DNA from: Chlamydomonas reinhardtii
Lineage: Eukaryota > Chlorophyta > Chlorophyceae > Chlamydomonadales > Chlamydomonadaceae
Assembly (NCBI RefSeq): GCF_000002595.2
Contig: NC_057005.1
Location: 716,281-780,280, forward strand
Direction of reading: 5' to 3'
Length of the DNA stretch: 64,000 nt
Shown: piece after piece, positions 25,318 through 36,280 of the stretch
How the letters are laid out: every line of letters begins with the position of its first letter
Position numbering within the stretch: the first letter of the stretch is position 1
The notes under the pieces: model-generated
What the model was told of the DNA's origin: nothing
The model's database searches: none
The model's input: the letters and a program-made list of their open reading frames with translations, nothing else
Program-made: the position numbers and the translations under genes

Positions 25318-25432
25318 AGGGGCCCTGTGCGCCTCTGAGCAAATGTAAATTATCTGCTAGAAAGATTCAAACGCGCTCAGAATCAGAAGCAAGGCTACTG
25401 CGCCAGAGTAGACACATTTACTCACAAATTTG

Positions 25433-25880
25433 CCCCACCATCGTGCGGCCGGTCGCACATCACTCGGACCCAGTTTGGGTCTGGTGCTTCCGGCGCACAT
25501 GTTTCGGTATCCTTGCGCTTGGGGCAGTGTCGCAGACTGTGAGGTCTAACCGAGTCGCGACAGTGCCAGTTGAAAACTTATTCCATCCCCGTCGGTCGTC
25601 GTTCTTCGGAACGCTTCCGCAATTTCTGTCGGGCCTTTTGGCCCTCCCCAATCAAATGTGCGACCGACATCCTCAACTACCCTGTACTGCAACGCTTGAG
25701 CATACACCCGGTATGTGGATGGAACTGTGAAAGCATTCTCAACCCAACGCCGCACTGGCCGCACCAAGCCACGATCAGTGCGAGCGGTGTGGCACCGGCT
25801 TGTGCCTGGCGTGCATGCTGCCTGACAGTCCATGTGTTTTAAGTTTTGAGCGGTGGCCTCTGGCATCCGCCATGCTACCG
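25433..25880. repeat. Right arm of the ~450-bp inverted repeat pair
   Basis: This is the inverted copy of 18395-18849. The minus-strand frame 25866-25546 stays open here (DCQAACTPGTSRCHTARTDR, then VRRWVENAFTVPSTYRVY). The left arm carries a stop in the same frame, so the right arm is the better preserved. The encoded peptide was not recognised. Confidence 0.75.
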
Positions 25881-26907
25881 CGGTCGACGCGACGAGCTCG
25901 CTTCTGACTGCTTCTGTGCCTGTGGCTTGGTGGTCCGGTCGGCACTGCCCATCTGTGGTGGTGCTACGGGTATGGGCCTGGCCGCCTGGGCTCTGGGGTG
26001 TGCACGCCCCCTGGCACGAACCCCCTCGCAGTCGCTTTGTGGCCCCTCAAGAAGTAACAATCCGTCCTTGACCGCCATCCAGTGGTCTTGATGGTCACTG
26101 GCGAGTAAGTTGGGGAACCCAAAAGCGGCCTCAGCTTTCCGCGGCGCGCGTCTCGCCCCATACCGCTACACCACTGCCGTCCGTGCTCTCTGCAGCCTCC
26201 CCCAAGCACACAAGCTCCTTTATCTAACACAGGGAGCACACAAGCGGTGCGCATGCGCGCCGTGATCCACGCCGACCCATTCTGGGCCCTGGCGCGCGGC
26301 GACGTGCACCCGCGCTTCATGTCCTGGCTCTGTGCGTGTGAGGACGTACCACTTGCGACCTGTCTTCTGAGCGACGTGCCGTTCGTGGCCGTGGGCACAC
26401 ACGGCGGTGCCAAGCCCAAAGCCGAGGCGGCTGCGGTGCGGCTCCTCGTCGCCGCTTTGGGAGTGGGGTCGGTGTGTGGGAGTTGGGTCGGTGTGGGAGT
26501 GGGGTCGGTGTGGGAGCTGGGCTTCCAGTTCAGCAGCAGTGGCGTCACATCACTTTGTGCTGTTGCATAGATGACAAGGGCTTGACAAGGCCGTAATTCC
26601 TGGCGTGGCTGCTCGGCAAGGGCTGCCCCACACACGCGGTGAGTGTCGGCGTGCACATTTCTGCCTCGTAGCTGCAGAGTGTTTGGAAAGGCAAGGCACG
26701 ACGTCATTACCTGATGACCTGTCGCTGAATCCTCTCATCGCGTGCCTTGCCCGTCGCAGCCCAGTCTGGCACTCTGGCCTACACCGGTGCGGGCGTCTTG
26801 CACCTTGCAGTACGAACCCGAAGCCTGGCAGAGGGATGACACGCCCCCTCCATCAGGACCTCAGATTAGCGGAGCGAGCTCCGGTAAAGGCTAGTCTGGG
26901 CAGGTCT
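25881..26907. other. Spacer with an unassigned open frame
   Basis: A plus-strand frame (about 26244-26567) includes MRAVIHADPFWALARGDVHP and a following Cys-containing segment. A longer antisense frame covers 26707-25964. No domain, splice context or partner exon was found, and the GTCGGTGTGGGAGT repeat near 26470 distorts both frames. I see no gene that can be supported. Confidence 0.35.
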
Positions 26908-27640
26908 GGGTGCAGGCAGGGGGGGGGGGGGGTAGGAAACAAAGTGCCAGACCCCATGCCCCGAAATCCCCCGGGACCCCCCTTGAGGGGACGACCGACC
27001 CCCTGACGGACAAAACCTTGTTGTTCAGGGGTTAAAACCCCTCCAATTAATATTAAAGTGGTGTCAATCGACTCCTCTTGACGAGCACTATCACTCCGTG
27101 TCATCAGCGGTCCTGTTCTGAGACTTCGGTCACCGGCGGGATCCTATCCATGGAAATCCCCTCGACCCAGACCACCCCGCGCTCAACTCTCTGCCGCGTG
27201 ACGAATGGACAATGTGCATCGGCAGCCGTGTTAGACGTGAACTCGTGCGCACCAGCGCTTCAGAGCCCAGCTGTGTCAGTGCGCATGTGTTGAATGTGGA
27301 GACATGTCCCGACATGTCCACGCCCGGACGCGCAACTTAGCCCTCCCACGCTTTGTTTGTGCTTATTACGTCATAACGTGCACATACGAGCCTTGTACTG
27401 CAGCGTTTGGCCCCTAGTTCTGCTTGTGGGGCGCTTCCCGAAATCCGCCAGGATGGGCTCCCGAAACCCGACGGACCCCTAGGGACGAGGACCGACCCCC
27501 CAACTTTGGCGGCCCAGAACTTCCTCACCAGACACCCCCTTAAAAAACTAAAAGTACGTGCATAATGCTCTCCTAAAGCTCTGTAATTTTGAGCATGGGG
27601 TAAGAATCTGAGCCCGTCTGACCCCCCCCTGGTGCAGGTA
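26908..27640. mobile_element. Short non-autonomous DNA element with G/C-tract ends (copy 2)
   Basis: The body is 26919-27629 (711 bp), from a run of 14 G to a run of 8 C. The flanking 11-mers GGGTGCAGGCA (26908-26918) and TGGTGCAGGTA (27630-27640) match at 9 of 11 positions, as expected for an older target duplication. Like copy 1 it has GTAGGAA beside the G-tract and ACCCCATGC near each end. It has no coding capacity, and its length is within 1 bp of copy 1. The decayed duplication and weaker subterminal repeats suggest it is older than copy 1. Confidence 0.75.
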
Positions 27641-28299
27641 CTCGTAACCGGTATCGCTGTAACTGTAAGGAATCGCTATGAAAGAAGTCCTTTCCAGTTA
27701 CATGTTGTACAAGCGTGCTTCCTGCACGTCACGTCATCCGAAGAATTGCTCGCACCTCTGGTGCTGAGGGCCCGTTGGCCCCAATACTTTCAAAACAATA
27801 AGCAGCCGCTTACCAGTCCCAACTTCTGGGCGACCACTCGTGCGGTTGACCGGTCGGCGTGCCCTCCTCAAGAGCTCCAACGCACCACACGTACCCTCAC
27901 GTACGCAGCCCACCCGGCTCTGTACCCCAGACCCGCCCACACCACACCAATGCCCAAAAACCGCCTCCACCTTATCAACAACTTAACAGCCTCCGACGGG
28001 CGATGATCTAACGCTCGGCAAGTGGTGCCACTGCACCTAATGCAGACAAAACGTGGCGGCACTGCATCGGGCTCTGACCACAAACGATTAAAGTTCCTTC
28101 ACCACCCGGCCCTCCCATTGGCAGGTACGCCGCTCCGACTCAGCAACGCGGCGCCTGCAGCCGCGTGGCCCGGGTCCGACCTGTACCATGGCCCTACGCC
28201 TTGGGTGGCCAACGCGCGCGTGAGGCCCCAACACCTCATCACAGCCAAATACCCAAGCAACAACACCTTTCAACACATCCACAGTAGTCATCAAATGCT
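27641..28299. other. Probable 3' UTR and spacer of the Psb27-like gene
   Basis: This stretch lies downstream of the stop at 28300 on the minus strand. A minus-strand TGTAA (TTACA on the plus strand at about 27698) could end the transcript. No other gene is seen. Confidence 0.45.
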
Positions 28300-30416
28300 T
28301 TACTTGCCAATCTCAAGGAAGTCCTTGGCCTGGTCGATGTTCACAAGCACCACCTTGAGCTTGGGCTTGGGCATGGGCGCGTAGCTGCGGCGACACAGGC
28401 AGGATAGAACCGGAGGCGGCGAGGGAGTCGGTGCTCTTGCTTGTTACCCTTAGACGGTACAGGCATGCAAACCAGGTGTTGCCACCTGCAAACCTTCCCA
28501 AACCCGTCCAGCGCGCCGGCCCCTCCACCCCGGCTACCCACAGCTTTCGGACCCGCTACAGCCGCCCAGCTAACTCCCAGCTAACTCCCAGCTAACTCCC
28601 AGCTAACTCCCAGCTAACGCCCAGCTAACTCCCAGCTAACTCCCAGCTAACTCCCTGCTGACTCCCAGCTAACTCCCAGCTAACGACTCACCCGTTGGCG
28701 GCCAGGTGGCCGATGAGTGCGTCCACGGCGATGTACATGCGGCGTGCCGAGTCGGAGCGGGCCGAGCCGCCGCGCGCGTACTTGGACACCCAGTCCGCGC
28801 CCTCGGTCTTGATGGTCTTGATGAGCGGCACACGCGTCTTGTAGTCCTGAATGTCCTGTGCGTGTGCGTTTGTGTGCCGAGGGCAGGAGGAGGGGAGGCT
28901 CAGCAAACTGAACTGCCGAGTGCCACATGACATCAGTGGCATATCACGAACTGACCGCTGGTCTCCGCACACCTCAGGGCGCATGCTTGCCCCTCTCCCC
29001 TGAAATCCCCACAACGCATCCGTACAAAGGACACAACATCTAATGCCCTTCCCCGCGCAAAGCGGACCTTGCCCTTCACCCCCCCCCTTTCGCCCTCCAC
29101 CCAATCCCTCTTTACGCCCGTGGCCCCCTCTACGCAAACCCCCTTCCTGCACTCCGCCCTACTCTTCCGCCTTTCCCTCCGCTGCAAATGCCTCCCCCTC
29201 ACCAGCTCGGCGTACTGCAGGATGTCCTCGCGCAGTTTCAACGTGGCGCGCGCGTACTCGCTGTCCAGGACCGCCACAGGCACACCCGACACAGTGGCTA
29301 CAGGCACACAAGCAGAGGCACGAGCAGGAGCAAGAGGAGGAGCAGCGGGGTGAGCGACGGCGGGCAGCACCAGAGAGCGGGAACAGGACTGAGCGGCGAG
29401 GGCTGTGGAGGCCGACAAGTTGCGCACATGCGGCAGTGGGCACAGCAGGCCAGGCAGTTGCCACAGGTTGTCACAGGTTGATTCTCACACGCACGTTTCG
29501 CCATGTGGTCGGGTCGGGCCGAGCCCTGGGCGCTTCACTCACTGTATTGGTTCTTGGACATGGCGTTGTAGTTGGCGTCCGCCTGCTGCACCGACTTGAG
29601 GTCCCGGCTGTGAGGCGAGGATGAAAGACACACTGTGTGACAGGATACTCGCGTGTGCGGGGCCGACATCGGGAACGAGGTCAAGCCTGCTTACCCCTGC
29701 CCTCCCTGTGCCGGCTAGACCTGCAACTTCGCCCGGCAAAGCTTTGCGCCGCCCTGTGGTCTCGCTTCCCCCGAGCTGCTACAGCTCAATCCTCTCACTT
29801 GAGCACAGCGTTGCGGCACGCGTCGTCCTCCGCCTCAGTCTCCGTCTCCGCCGCGCAGGTCTTGGCTGCACACGTGGGAAGCGGCGCGAAGCGCGGATGG
29901 GGTCGCAGCAACTCGGTGTTGTCCTCCCCGGCGCCAAAGCCCATACCATCAAGCAGCAACGCACATCTCTGTAGCATATCGGGGAGCCGCAGTGGCTGCA
30001 GGGTTCTCACCGAAGGCGGGGCGGGAGCTGGTGGCCAGACCCACGAAGGCGCTGGCAGCCATGGCCATCAGGCCGCGACGGCTGGGGCCGGCGACGGAGT
30101 CATCCACGGGCGCGGCAACCTCGGGGCTGAGGGGGACAAGCAGGGGATCACAGCGCAGGGGCGGGGTTGGTGAGTGCTTGGGCGGCGAGCTGTGCGCGTG
30201 TGCCATGGCGCGAGTGCGCGGGTGGGGACAGTGGACGGGGGGCACCCCGGCCCGGGGTGAACCGACGTCTCGCGAGCGCTTGGAGCGCTGGCGTTAAGGC
30301 GTCTACAACAACACAACGCTAGCGATGGCAGTTCTAGGCGCAATGCGATTCGAGGGCGCGAACAACGTTCGTCGAGCGAGCGAGGCAAGTCTGGCCACAC
30401 AGGGCTTTCGCGGCAT
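28300..30416 (-). CDS. Psb27-like thylakoid lumen protein with Tat-type transit signal
   Basis: Seven exons: 30416-30307, 30126-30011, 29865-29799, 29607-29543, 29297-29203, 28855-28692 and 28384-28300, giving 233 aa. The ATG at 30416 begins a basic, Ala/Ser-rich chloroplast transit region. A twin-arginine lumen signal follows (SRRGLMAMAASAF, Arg 53-54) and ends near residue 74. The mature C-terminal half matches the Psb27 pattern: EY...TL...R.DI, then WVSKY, then SARRMYIAVDALIGHLAANG, then PMPKPK and a final DQAKDFL helix. Psb27 family proteins assist photosystem II assembly and repair on the lumen side. The segment before the domain (two Cys, acidic, then RDLKSVQQADANYNAMSKNQ) is not typical of Psb27, and the domain itself is divergent. 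This is therefore more likely a second family member than canonical PSB27. It is divergent from FAP210, with start codons 554 bp apart. Confidence 0.7.
28565..28686. repeat. 11-bp intronic minisatellite (CAGCTAACTCC)
   Basis: About eleven tandem copies of CAGCTAACTCC, with a few variants, lie in the last intron of the Psb27-like gene, ending beside the donor of the 28855-28692 exon. Confidence 0.9.
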
Positions 30417-30969
30417 CGTGCGGTCACCGCGGCACGAAAGCACGCGGTAAGCCCCAGACCGAAGTGCGCTTCTCAAGTTATATGTATGTTTGCTAGCCAG
30501 ATCGCCTGTCGCGCCGATGCCGCATGTAAAATGCCCCTTGAGCGTCGCGCACACCAAGCGATCGACTCGCAGGTATTGACTCACCGCGCAGACGCGGAAG
30601 CGCGAATGGCTTGTGGGCGACGCGACACGCGCGTAGTCCCAACCTTCAGCGCAGCGGGGCGAGTGGCGAGAGCCATTGCACGGTGTGGGTATCCAAAAAC
30701 TTGTGCCGTGGCGAAACCTGAGCGGCTTTGAGTGCGAATGAAGTATTTATACTTGTCACTTCAACTACAAAGCGTTTAATATGGGGTTTGAGGCGAAGGG
30801 GCTGACCCCATCTTGGCAACCATCCCTCTAAGGCACCTGTTAGTCCCAGCCCCAACAAACGCGTTCCCTTATCACCCTACTGACACCTATAACTTTATCT
30901 GTATTGCTTACACAAACCACAGAGCACTGGAGTAAACAGGGCCCGTGCTGGAGGGCAGCACCCTCAAAG
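30417..30969. promoter_or_regulatory. Divergent promoter region of the Psb27-like gene and FAP210
   Basis: The two start codons face away from each other with 553 bp between them, so both promoters must lie here or overlap it. No TATA box or named element was recognised with confidence. Confidence 0.5.
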
Positions 30970-33900
30970 ATGGCAACTTACTCTGTAATAAGCAAGGCCC
31001 AACTAGACCGAATTAGAGACAAGGTATGCAGCATTGATTTCTGCGCCTAAACGAATGCAGAGGCTGAGCCTGAGGCATGCGTCCCTGCAGGTTGCTCCCG
31101 TTGGGCAGGATACGTTTTCGGAGGAGCGACAGCGGTTAAAGCAGCTCAGCGACGACCGGTCGTCGCAATGGCCAAACACCCTGTCGGTAGGCGAAGCACC
31201 TGAAAGAGGCCGCGGAATGGACATCGCCTGGCGCCTGGCGCTGTGGACAGTGCTGAATTTTTCTTACCTGCACACCATAGGCACAACGCGCGCGTAAAGA
31301 GAAGACGCGACAGGAGCGGCAAGCAGCCGAGGAGGCCGAGCGCGTGGAGGTGAGCGGGTGGGGCGGGCACCAGATGGTGGGGCACGGTCACTCGCCGCCC
31401 GAACGGCGCGTGAGCCTGACGCCGAGGGGGGTCACCTGGAAGGACTTCTCTTGTCAGAGGATGGGATTGCAAAGGAAATTGCCTGCCGAGAACGGGGCCT
31501 TCTTGTCAGGAGCGCAAACTCCGCGCGGCGGCCTTGCCAAACCCCCGTCCCCACGCCTTTGGCGCACACTCCGCACCCCGCAGCTCGACCGACAAGAAGC
31601 GGAGATCCGCGCGGAGCAGCGGCGGATACAGATCGAGCGCGCAAATAAGATTTTGTTTGACGAGACAGACCGCGTAAAAGGGTTCCATAGCAAGATGCTG
31701 CTCAGCGATGTGATGCATGAGAACGAGCAGCTCAAAGAGATCAAGCGCCAGATCGAGGTGCTCAAGCGGGCGCAGGAGCAGGCGTTCGTGGAGCAGCAGC
31801 GGCAAGCGCTAGAGGTGAGCGGTCACAGGGGCTGTTGCGGCAGAAGTGCCAGGTGTCCAGGCGTTCCGGTGTGCCAACAGGAGTTGTGCGGGGCGCTGAA
31901 GGCAGAGGAATCCGCGGGACATTGCTGGTGCCGGGGAGCGTCGGTGTCTGGCATGCTGGCCAAACCCACCCTTACCTACCCTATCATGCAACCCTCTCCC
32001 GACTCCTTACCCCCGCCCTCTGCGCTCCCGCCTCGTCTGCTCCACAGGCCGCGGAGGCTGCTGAGGTGCGCAAGCTGGAGGACACGCGGCGCCGCGCCAT
32101 GGCGCAGCGCGAGGTGCAGCTGCAGCAGCTGGAGGAGCTCAAGGCCAAGATCCTGGGCGAGCGGGCGGCGGACCGCACGGAGGGAGAGACGCTGCGGAGG
32201 AAGGCGCTGGAGGAGGTGAGCGCAGTGGCGGGGAGTGGAGACTTGGGGTAGGGGGGTGGGGTAGTAGAGGTGAGGCCGCGCGTGGTGGTGCGGACGTGGT
32301 GGGCGTGGCTAGGCAGGCGTTTGTGTCGGTGGTGCATCGCTGGCTAGCCCGTGCAGCTTCCTCCTTGCCTCTCGAAGTTGACCATCATAACTCCCGGCCC
32401 CGCGTCGCCGCCCTCCTGTGGGGTTGTCTGGGCCTCCCAACGACGATGGGAAGGAAGTGACCTTCCTTGGTGCTCCCTGCACAACCCCGCCCCCCCTGCT
32501 CCTCCTTCCTGCCACCAGGCCGATGAGCTGCGGCGCAAGGAGGAGGCCCGGCTGGCCAAGCAGCGGCAGCTGGCGGACGACACCAAGGCCGCCAATGCCG
32601 CGCTGCAGGCGTTCCGGCTCAAGGAGGTGGAGCGGTCCAAGGAGCAGGAGGCGGCCATGGAGGGTGAGCCGGAGTGAGGCGGCAGCAGGCAGCGGGGTAG
32701 CGTCGGAAGGGCGGCATTCAGCAAGACAGTGCGTGATGGGGGCGGCAACGGGGGTTGGTTTATGATGCAACGGGAAGAGGTGGCGTGCGTTTGCCGGTTG
32801 GCGCACGACGCTTGTCCAGGTGCAGCGAAGTAAACCCCGCACAAACCGGTACCTGTATTGGCGATGCTGACTGTATACCTGTCTGCCCGCCCGTGTGGTG
32901 TTCCCGGCCACAGCCTACGCGCGGAAGAAGCAGGAGCTGGCTGACGAGCGGGCGCGGCGTGAGGCGGAGAAGCGGGCGGCCAAGGACGCGGAGCGCAAGC
33001 GTGTGGCGGACATGATGGAGGTGAGGGCGGCAACAGCTTGGTCAAGTATTTGGCTGGGAAACGGGGGCGGTAGGCTAGGGTTGAGGGAGGGCAATGCTGT
33101 ACCGTCGCCATGTTGAACACGGTGGTTGAACGTGCGGCTTTGAGAGGTCTAGCCTTGGAGCGTGAAGAACAAAGCAACCCAAACTCTATATATGGCGACG
33201 AGCCACCAGTTTGGTGCCGCCGCCGCCTCACTGTGTGGCAGCCGAATCTTGGGACTCTGGGCGCATTCCGGGACGCTGATGAGTGATGACGCTCGACGGC
33301 ATTGATGGGCAGGCCGATTCGTCCTCTGTAGGGATGTTGGGCCTTCGTTCCTTGTTAGCCTCAACACATCCTTCCACACACACACACCTGTCTACTTCGC
33401 TACACTTCTCTGTACCCTCTTGACAACACCCCACCCTCCCATCATGAATGTAACTCCCCCCGCGCCACGCTGCTACTCCTCCCCCCCCCCCCCGCAGTCC
33501 AACTACATGGCCTGGCACACCAAGGAGGAGGCGCGGCTGGCCCGGGACGTGGCGGCGGCGGAGCAGAAGGCGGCGGCGGACGAGGAGGCGCGGCGCAAGC
33601 GGGCGGCAGACCTGGCGGTGGCAATCGACCAGAGCCGGCAGGCGCAGCTGCGGGCCAAGGCGCAGGCCAAGGCGGCGGAGAAGGCCGAGGAGGCGGAGTA
33701 CCTGTCCGCCTGGTCCACCCGCACCAAGCAGCTCAAGGCGGAGGAGGACGAGGAGAAGCTCAAGCGCATAGCGGTGGGCAAGCAGCTGGCGGCGTTCCAG
33801 CTGCGGCAGGCCGCCATCAAGGCGCGCAAGATGGCGGACGCGCGCATCGCGGAGCTGCAGGAGGCCGCGCAGCTGGCGCTCAGTGTGGCGGAGGAGGAGG

Positions 33901-34016
33901 ACATCTTCCTGCGCTACGCGCACGAGTGCATCGAGGAGTACCGGCGGCAGGGCAAGCCCACCGTGCCCATGGAGCTGCACCTGCGCAAGAAGACCAACCT
34001 GGAGACGATGCGGTAG
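30970..34016 (+). CDS. FAP210: FAP210 (CCDC173/CFAP210), ciliary microtubule inner protein
   Basis: Eight exons: 30970-31023, 31091-31186, 31281-31349, 31584-31814, 32048-32215, 32519-32663, 32914-33020 and 33498-34016, giving 462 aa with all phases consistent. The protein is almost wholly helical and charged, as expected for a filamentous microtubule inner protein of the axonemal B-tubule. Signatures shared with animal CCDC173 include KAQLDRIRDKV near the start, QWPNTL around residue 46, and TDRVKGFHSKMLLSDV near residue 100 followed by long Glu/Lys/Arg coiled coil. The C-terminus reads MELHLRKKTNLETMR. It is divergent from the Psb27-like gene and convergent with RSP14, another axonemal gene. 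Family identity rests on remembered sequence pattern, but the combination of motifs is specific. Confidence 0.85.
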
Positions 34017-35143
34017 TGCGGTGGCCAGAAGGGGAGGGGCGCGGGGGGGGGAGGGATGAGGCAGGAGGCGATGGAGGTGATGTAGGAGGTGGCAAGGTGG
34101 AGGTGGTGCAGGTTTAGCCAGTGGCATTTAGGAGTTCTGTCGGTAATGGTGGAGGTGCTGCGATGACGGAGTGTTCTAACTTGCCGTGCGTGGGGCCGCG
34201 GACACAGCATGGTGGATGGCCGCGATGGCGGCCCGAATTTGTATGATAGCTACGCAGTCTAGGCAAAGACACAAGACCGTGACTTTACCCGACTCATATT
34301 GATTGGCGCGATGGCGCCTGATCACTCACATGACGAACCTGAACCTGACAACTAAAGCTGATACGCCCACGCTGCTGTGCTTCACTGCGCGGGCGCTTGT
34401 GACTCAAGTAGGCAGGAGGTAGCAGGTTGCATGGCATTGCAACGTCCATTTATTGTTTGTATACGGTTTAGCTGTGGCTAGGCAGTGGAGCACTGCGAGG
34501 CCGCAGGCACGAGGGGATTTTGCGGCGTGCATGCTGCAATGGTAAACAGCATCGTGCTTGCCTGCTTGCCGCAGTTCCCGGCTTCCTGCCACAACCCGCA
34601 GCCGTGCACGTATCTGCGCCACAATGGCTGCATTGCAGCTGCTCATCCAAGGCAGGGGTCCAATGCATTGTGGAGATCACAGAACAGCGTGTCCTGCAGC
34701 CCACCACCCCGTATCAACGCAGTAACGTAACTCTACTTTCTTGCAAAGCATTCGGGCGTTCCGGCTCGTCTGCACAATTGTAGCTGAACATTTTGCAGCC
34801 TACACCGCTGGAGGAATCTCCATCCACAACACCACCACACTGTATGTTTTCCATGCTCCCAGTGACACACGCGGCGTCCATGCTAAGCCCTACTCATGCA
34901 ACCAATCAGCCATCGTTGCACATCGCATACCTGGCGCTCTCCCCTCAACATCCGAGCTGCGCGCGGCTAGCCCGGAGTGAGCTGCACGCCATAGCCTACA
35001 CCACCAGTTCCTGCGCCCCGGCAACATGCCGCCACTCACAGCCCCTCTCCGCCACCTCTTCCACCTCGCTTCTTGTCGCGCCTGCACCGCCGCGTCCTCT
35101 ACACTCGACCAATCCCCTCCACACCCGTCCCACACACCTAGCA
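34017..35143. other. Convergent 3' region of FAP210 and RSP14
   Basis: The two genes end tail to tail 1.1 kb apart. The stretch should hold both 3' UTRs. No clear TGTAA was found for either, and no further gene is visible. Confidence 0.4.
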
Positions 35144-36280
35144 CTACTTGGCCTGCGGCGTGAACTTGGGCAGGTCCACATGGTAGCGGTAGTCGGGCGG
35201 CGTCTCCGGCGGCGGCCCGCGCCACAGCAGCAGCTCGCGCTCCTCCATGCTCAGCAGCATCTCCGCCGTGCGCCGCGCCTCCAGGTGCTCCGCCGCCGCC
35301 GCCACCGTGTCGCGCGCATTGGCCGCCAGCTCCGCGTCCGAGCCGCGCATGAGCCGCACCAGGCTGACGCCCGCGTACAGCATGACGTTGACCTTGCTCT
35401 CCTTCTCCACCGCCAGGCCCATGAGCGCGGCGGCGGCGTGCTTGATGATCTCGCGGTGCTGCAGCGTCAGCAGCTCCGCCAGCACCTTGTGCGCCTCGGC
35501 CTGCCGGCAGGCGGCCTTGCCGTCGGCGTGGTGGCAGATCTGCTCCAGGCAGGTGGCCACCAGCTGCAGCAGCTCCATCAGCCGCCCCTCGAACTTGAGG
35601 TCGCCCTCCAGGCCGCGCCGCGCCAGCGCCACCAGGCAGGCAGGCACGCCGCCGTCCAGCGCCGCAAGCACGCCGTCGTCGGTGCGCGTCATGCCCTCCA
35701 GCGTGCTCAGCGCGTTGGAGAAGGCGGTCAGCGTGAAGGCCGGGTCAGTGGGCTGTGACAGCAGCGTCACAAGTGCGGGCACGATGGCCGCGCGCTCCAA
35801 ATTGAGCTGCGCGGCGCCGTCGTTTGAGGCGGCGAAGGACTTGAGCGCGGCCGCGGCCTGCTCTGGCGTGGTCTGCAGCGCCTCTGTGAGCACCGGCAGC
35901 CCGCCCGCGGCCACGATGCCGTTCCGACCCGCCATGACCTGGCCCAGGCTGGCGAGCGCGGAGCAGCTGAGGCGCCGGACCTCATCATCGCGACACTGCG
36001 ACGCGAGCTGGCACAGCGGCGGTGCCGCGCCCTCCGCCACTGCGTTGGTTTTGTGCTCCTGCGTGCTGAGCAGCCCGTTTAGAACGCGCAGCGCGTGCGC
36101 CCGCTGGTCATCGGGTAGCTCCGGCAGCGCCAGCACTGCGACCAGCTTCGGAATGGCTCGCCGGCCATGCGCCTCGGCGACCTCATCCTCAATTACATGC
36201 TTCGGAAAGGGTTCGCTGAGGTCTGGGTGGAGGTCCTTCAAGTGCTCTGACACAACGTGTCTACTAGAGTGGCTCTGCAT
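35144..36280 (-). CDS. RSP14: Radial spoke protein 14 (armadillo-repeat, RSPH14 homologue)
   Basis: A single uninterrupted 378-aa frame starts at the ATG at 36280. Early in the protein, AHGRRAIPKLVAVLALPEL matches the opening armadillo repeat of human RSPH14 (RTDR1: HGRRALPKLVEEL). About seven armadillo-type repeats follow, with recognisable helices such as LSCSALASLGQVM and HAAAALMGLAVEKESKVNVM. RSP14 is a component of the axonemal radial spoke. The tail ends YHVDLPKFTPQAK. It is unusual here in lacking introns, while all other identified genes are split. It converges on FAP210. A shadow frame of 350 aa on the opposite strand has no features of its own. Confidence 0.8.
   Translation of the reverse strand: MQSHSSRHVVSEHLKDLHPDLSEPFPKHVIEDEVAEAHGRRAIPKLVAVLALPELPDDQRAHALRVLNGLLSTQEHKTNAVAEGAAPPLCQLASQCRDDEVRRLSCSALASLGQVMAGRNGIVAAGGLPVLTEALQTTPEQAAAALKSFAASNDGAAQLNLERAAIVPALVTLLSQPTDPAFTLTAFSNALSTLEGMTRTDDGVLAALDGGVPACLVALARRGLEGDLKFEGRLMELLQLVATCLEQICHHADGKAACRQAEAHKVLAELLTLQHREIIKHAAAALMGLAVEKESKVNVMLYAGVSLVRLMRGSDAELAANARDTVAAAAEHLEARRTAEMLLSMEERELLLWRGPPPETPPDYRYHVDLPKFTPQAK

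Noticed and set aside
26247-26570. 107-aa plus-strand frame as a gene
   Set aside because: Isolated, partly made of a GTCGGTGTGGGAGT repeat, and without homology or splice partners.
29795-30010. Extending the Psb27-like exon upstream to include GMGFGAGEDNTELLRPHP
   Set aside because: It cannot be joined to the Tat-signal exon in phase. The acceptor at 29866 (GTGTGCAG) gives a continuous frame and a normal intron.
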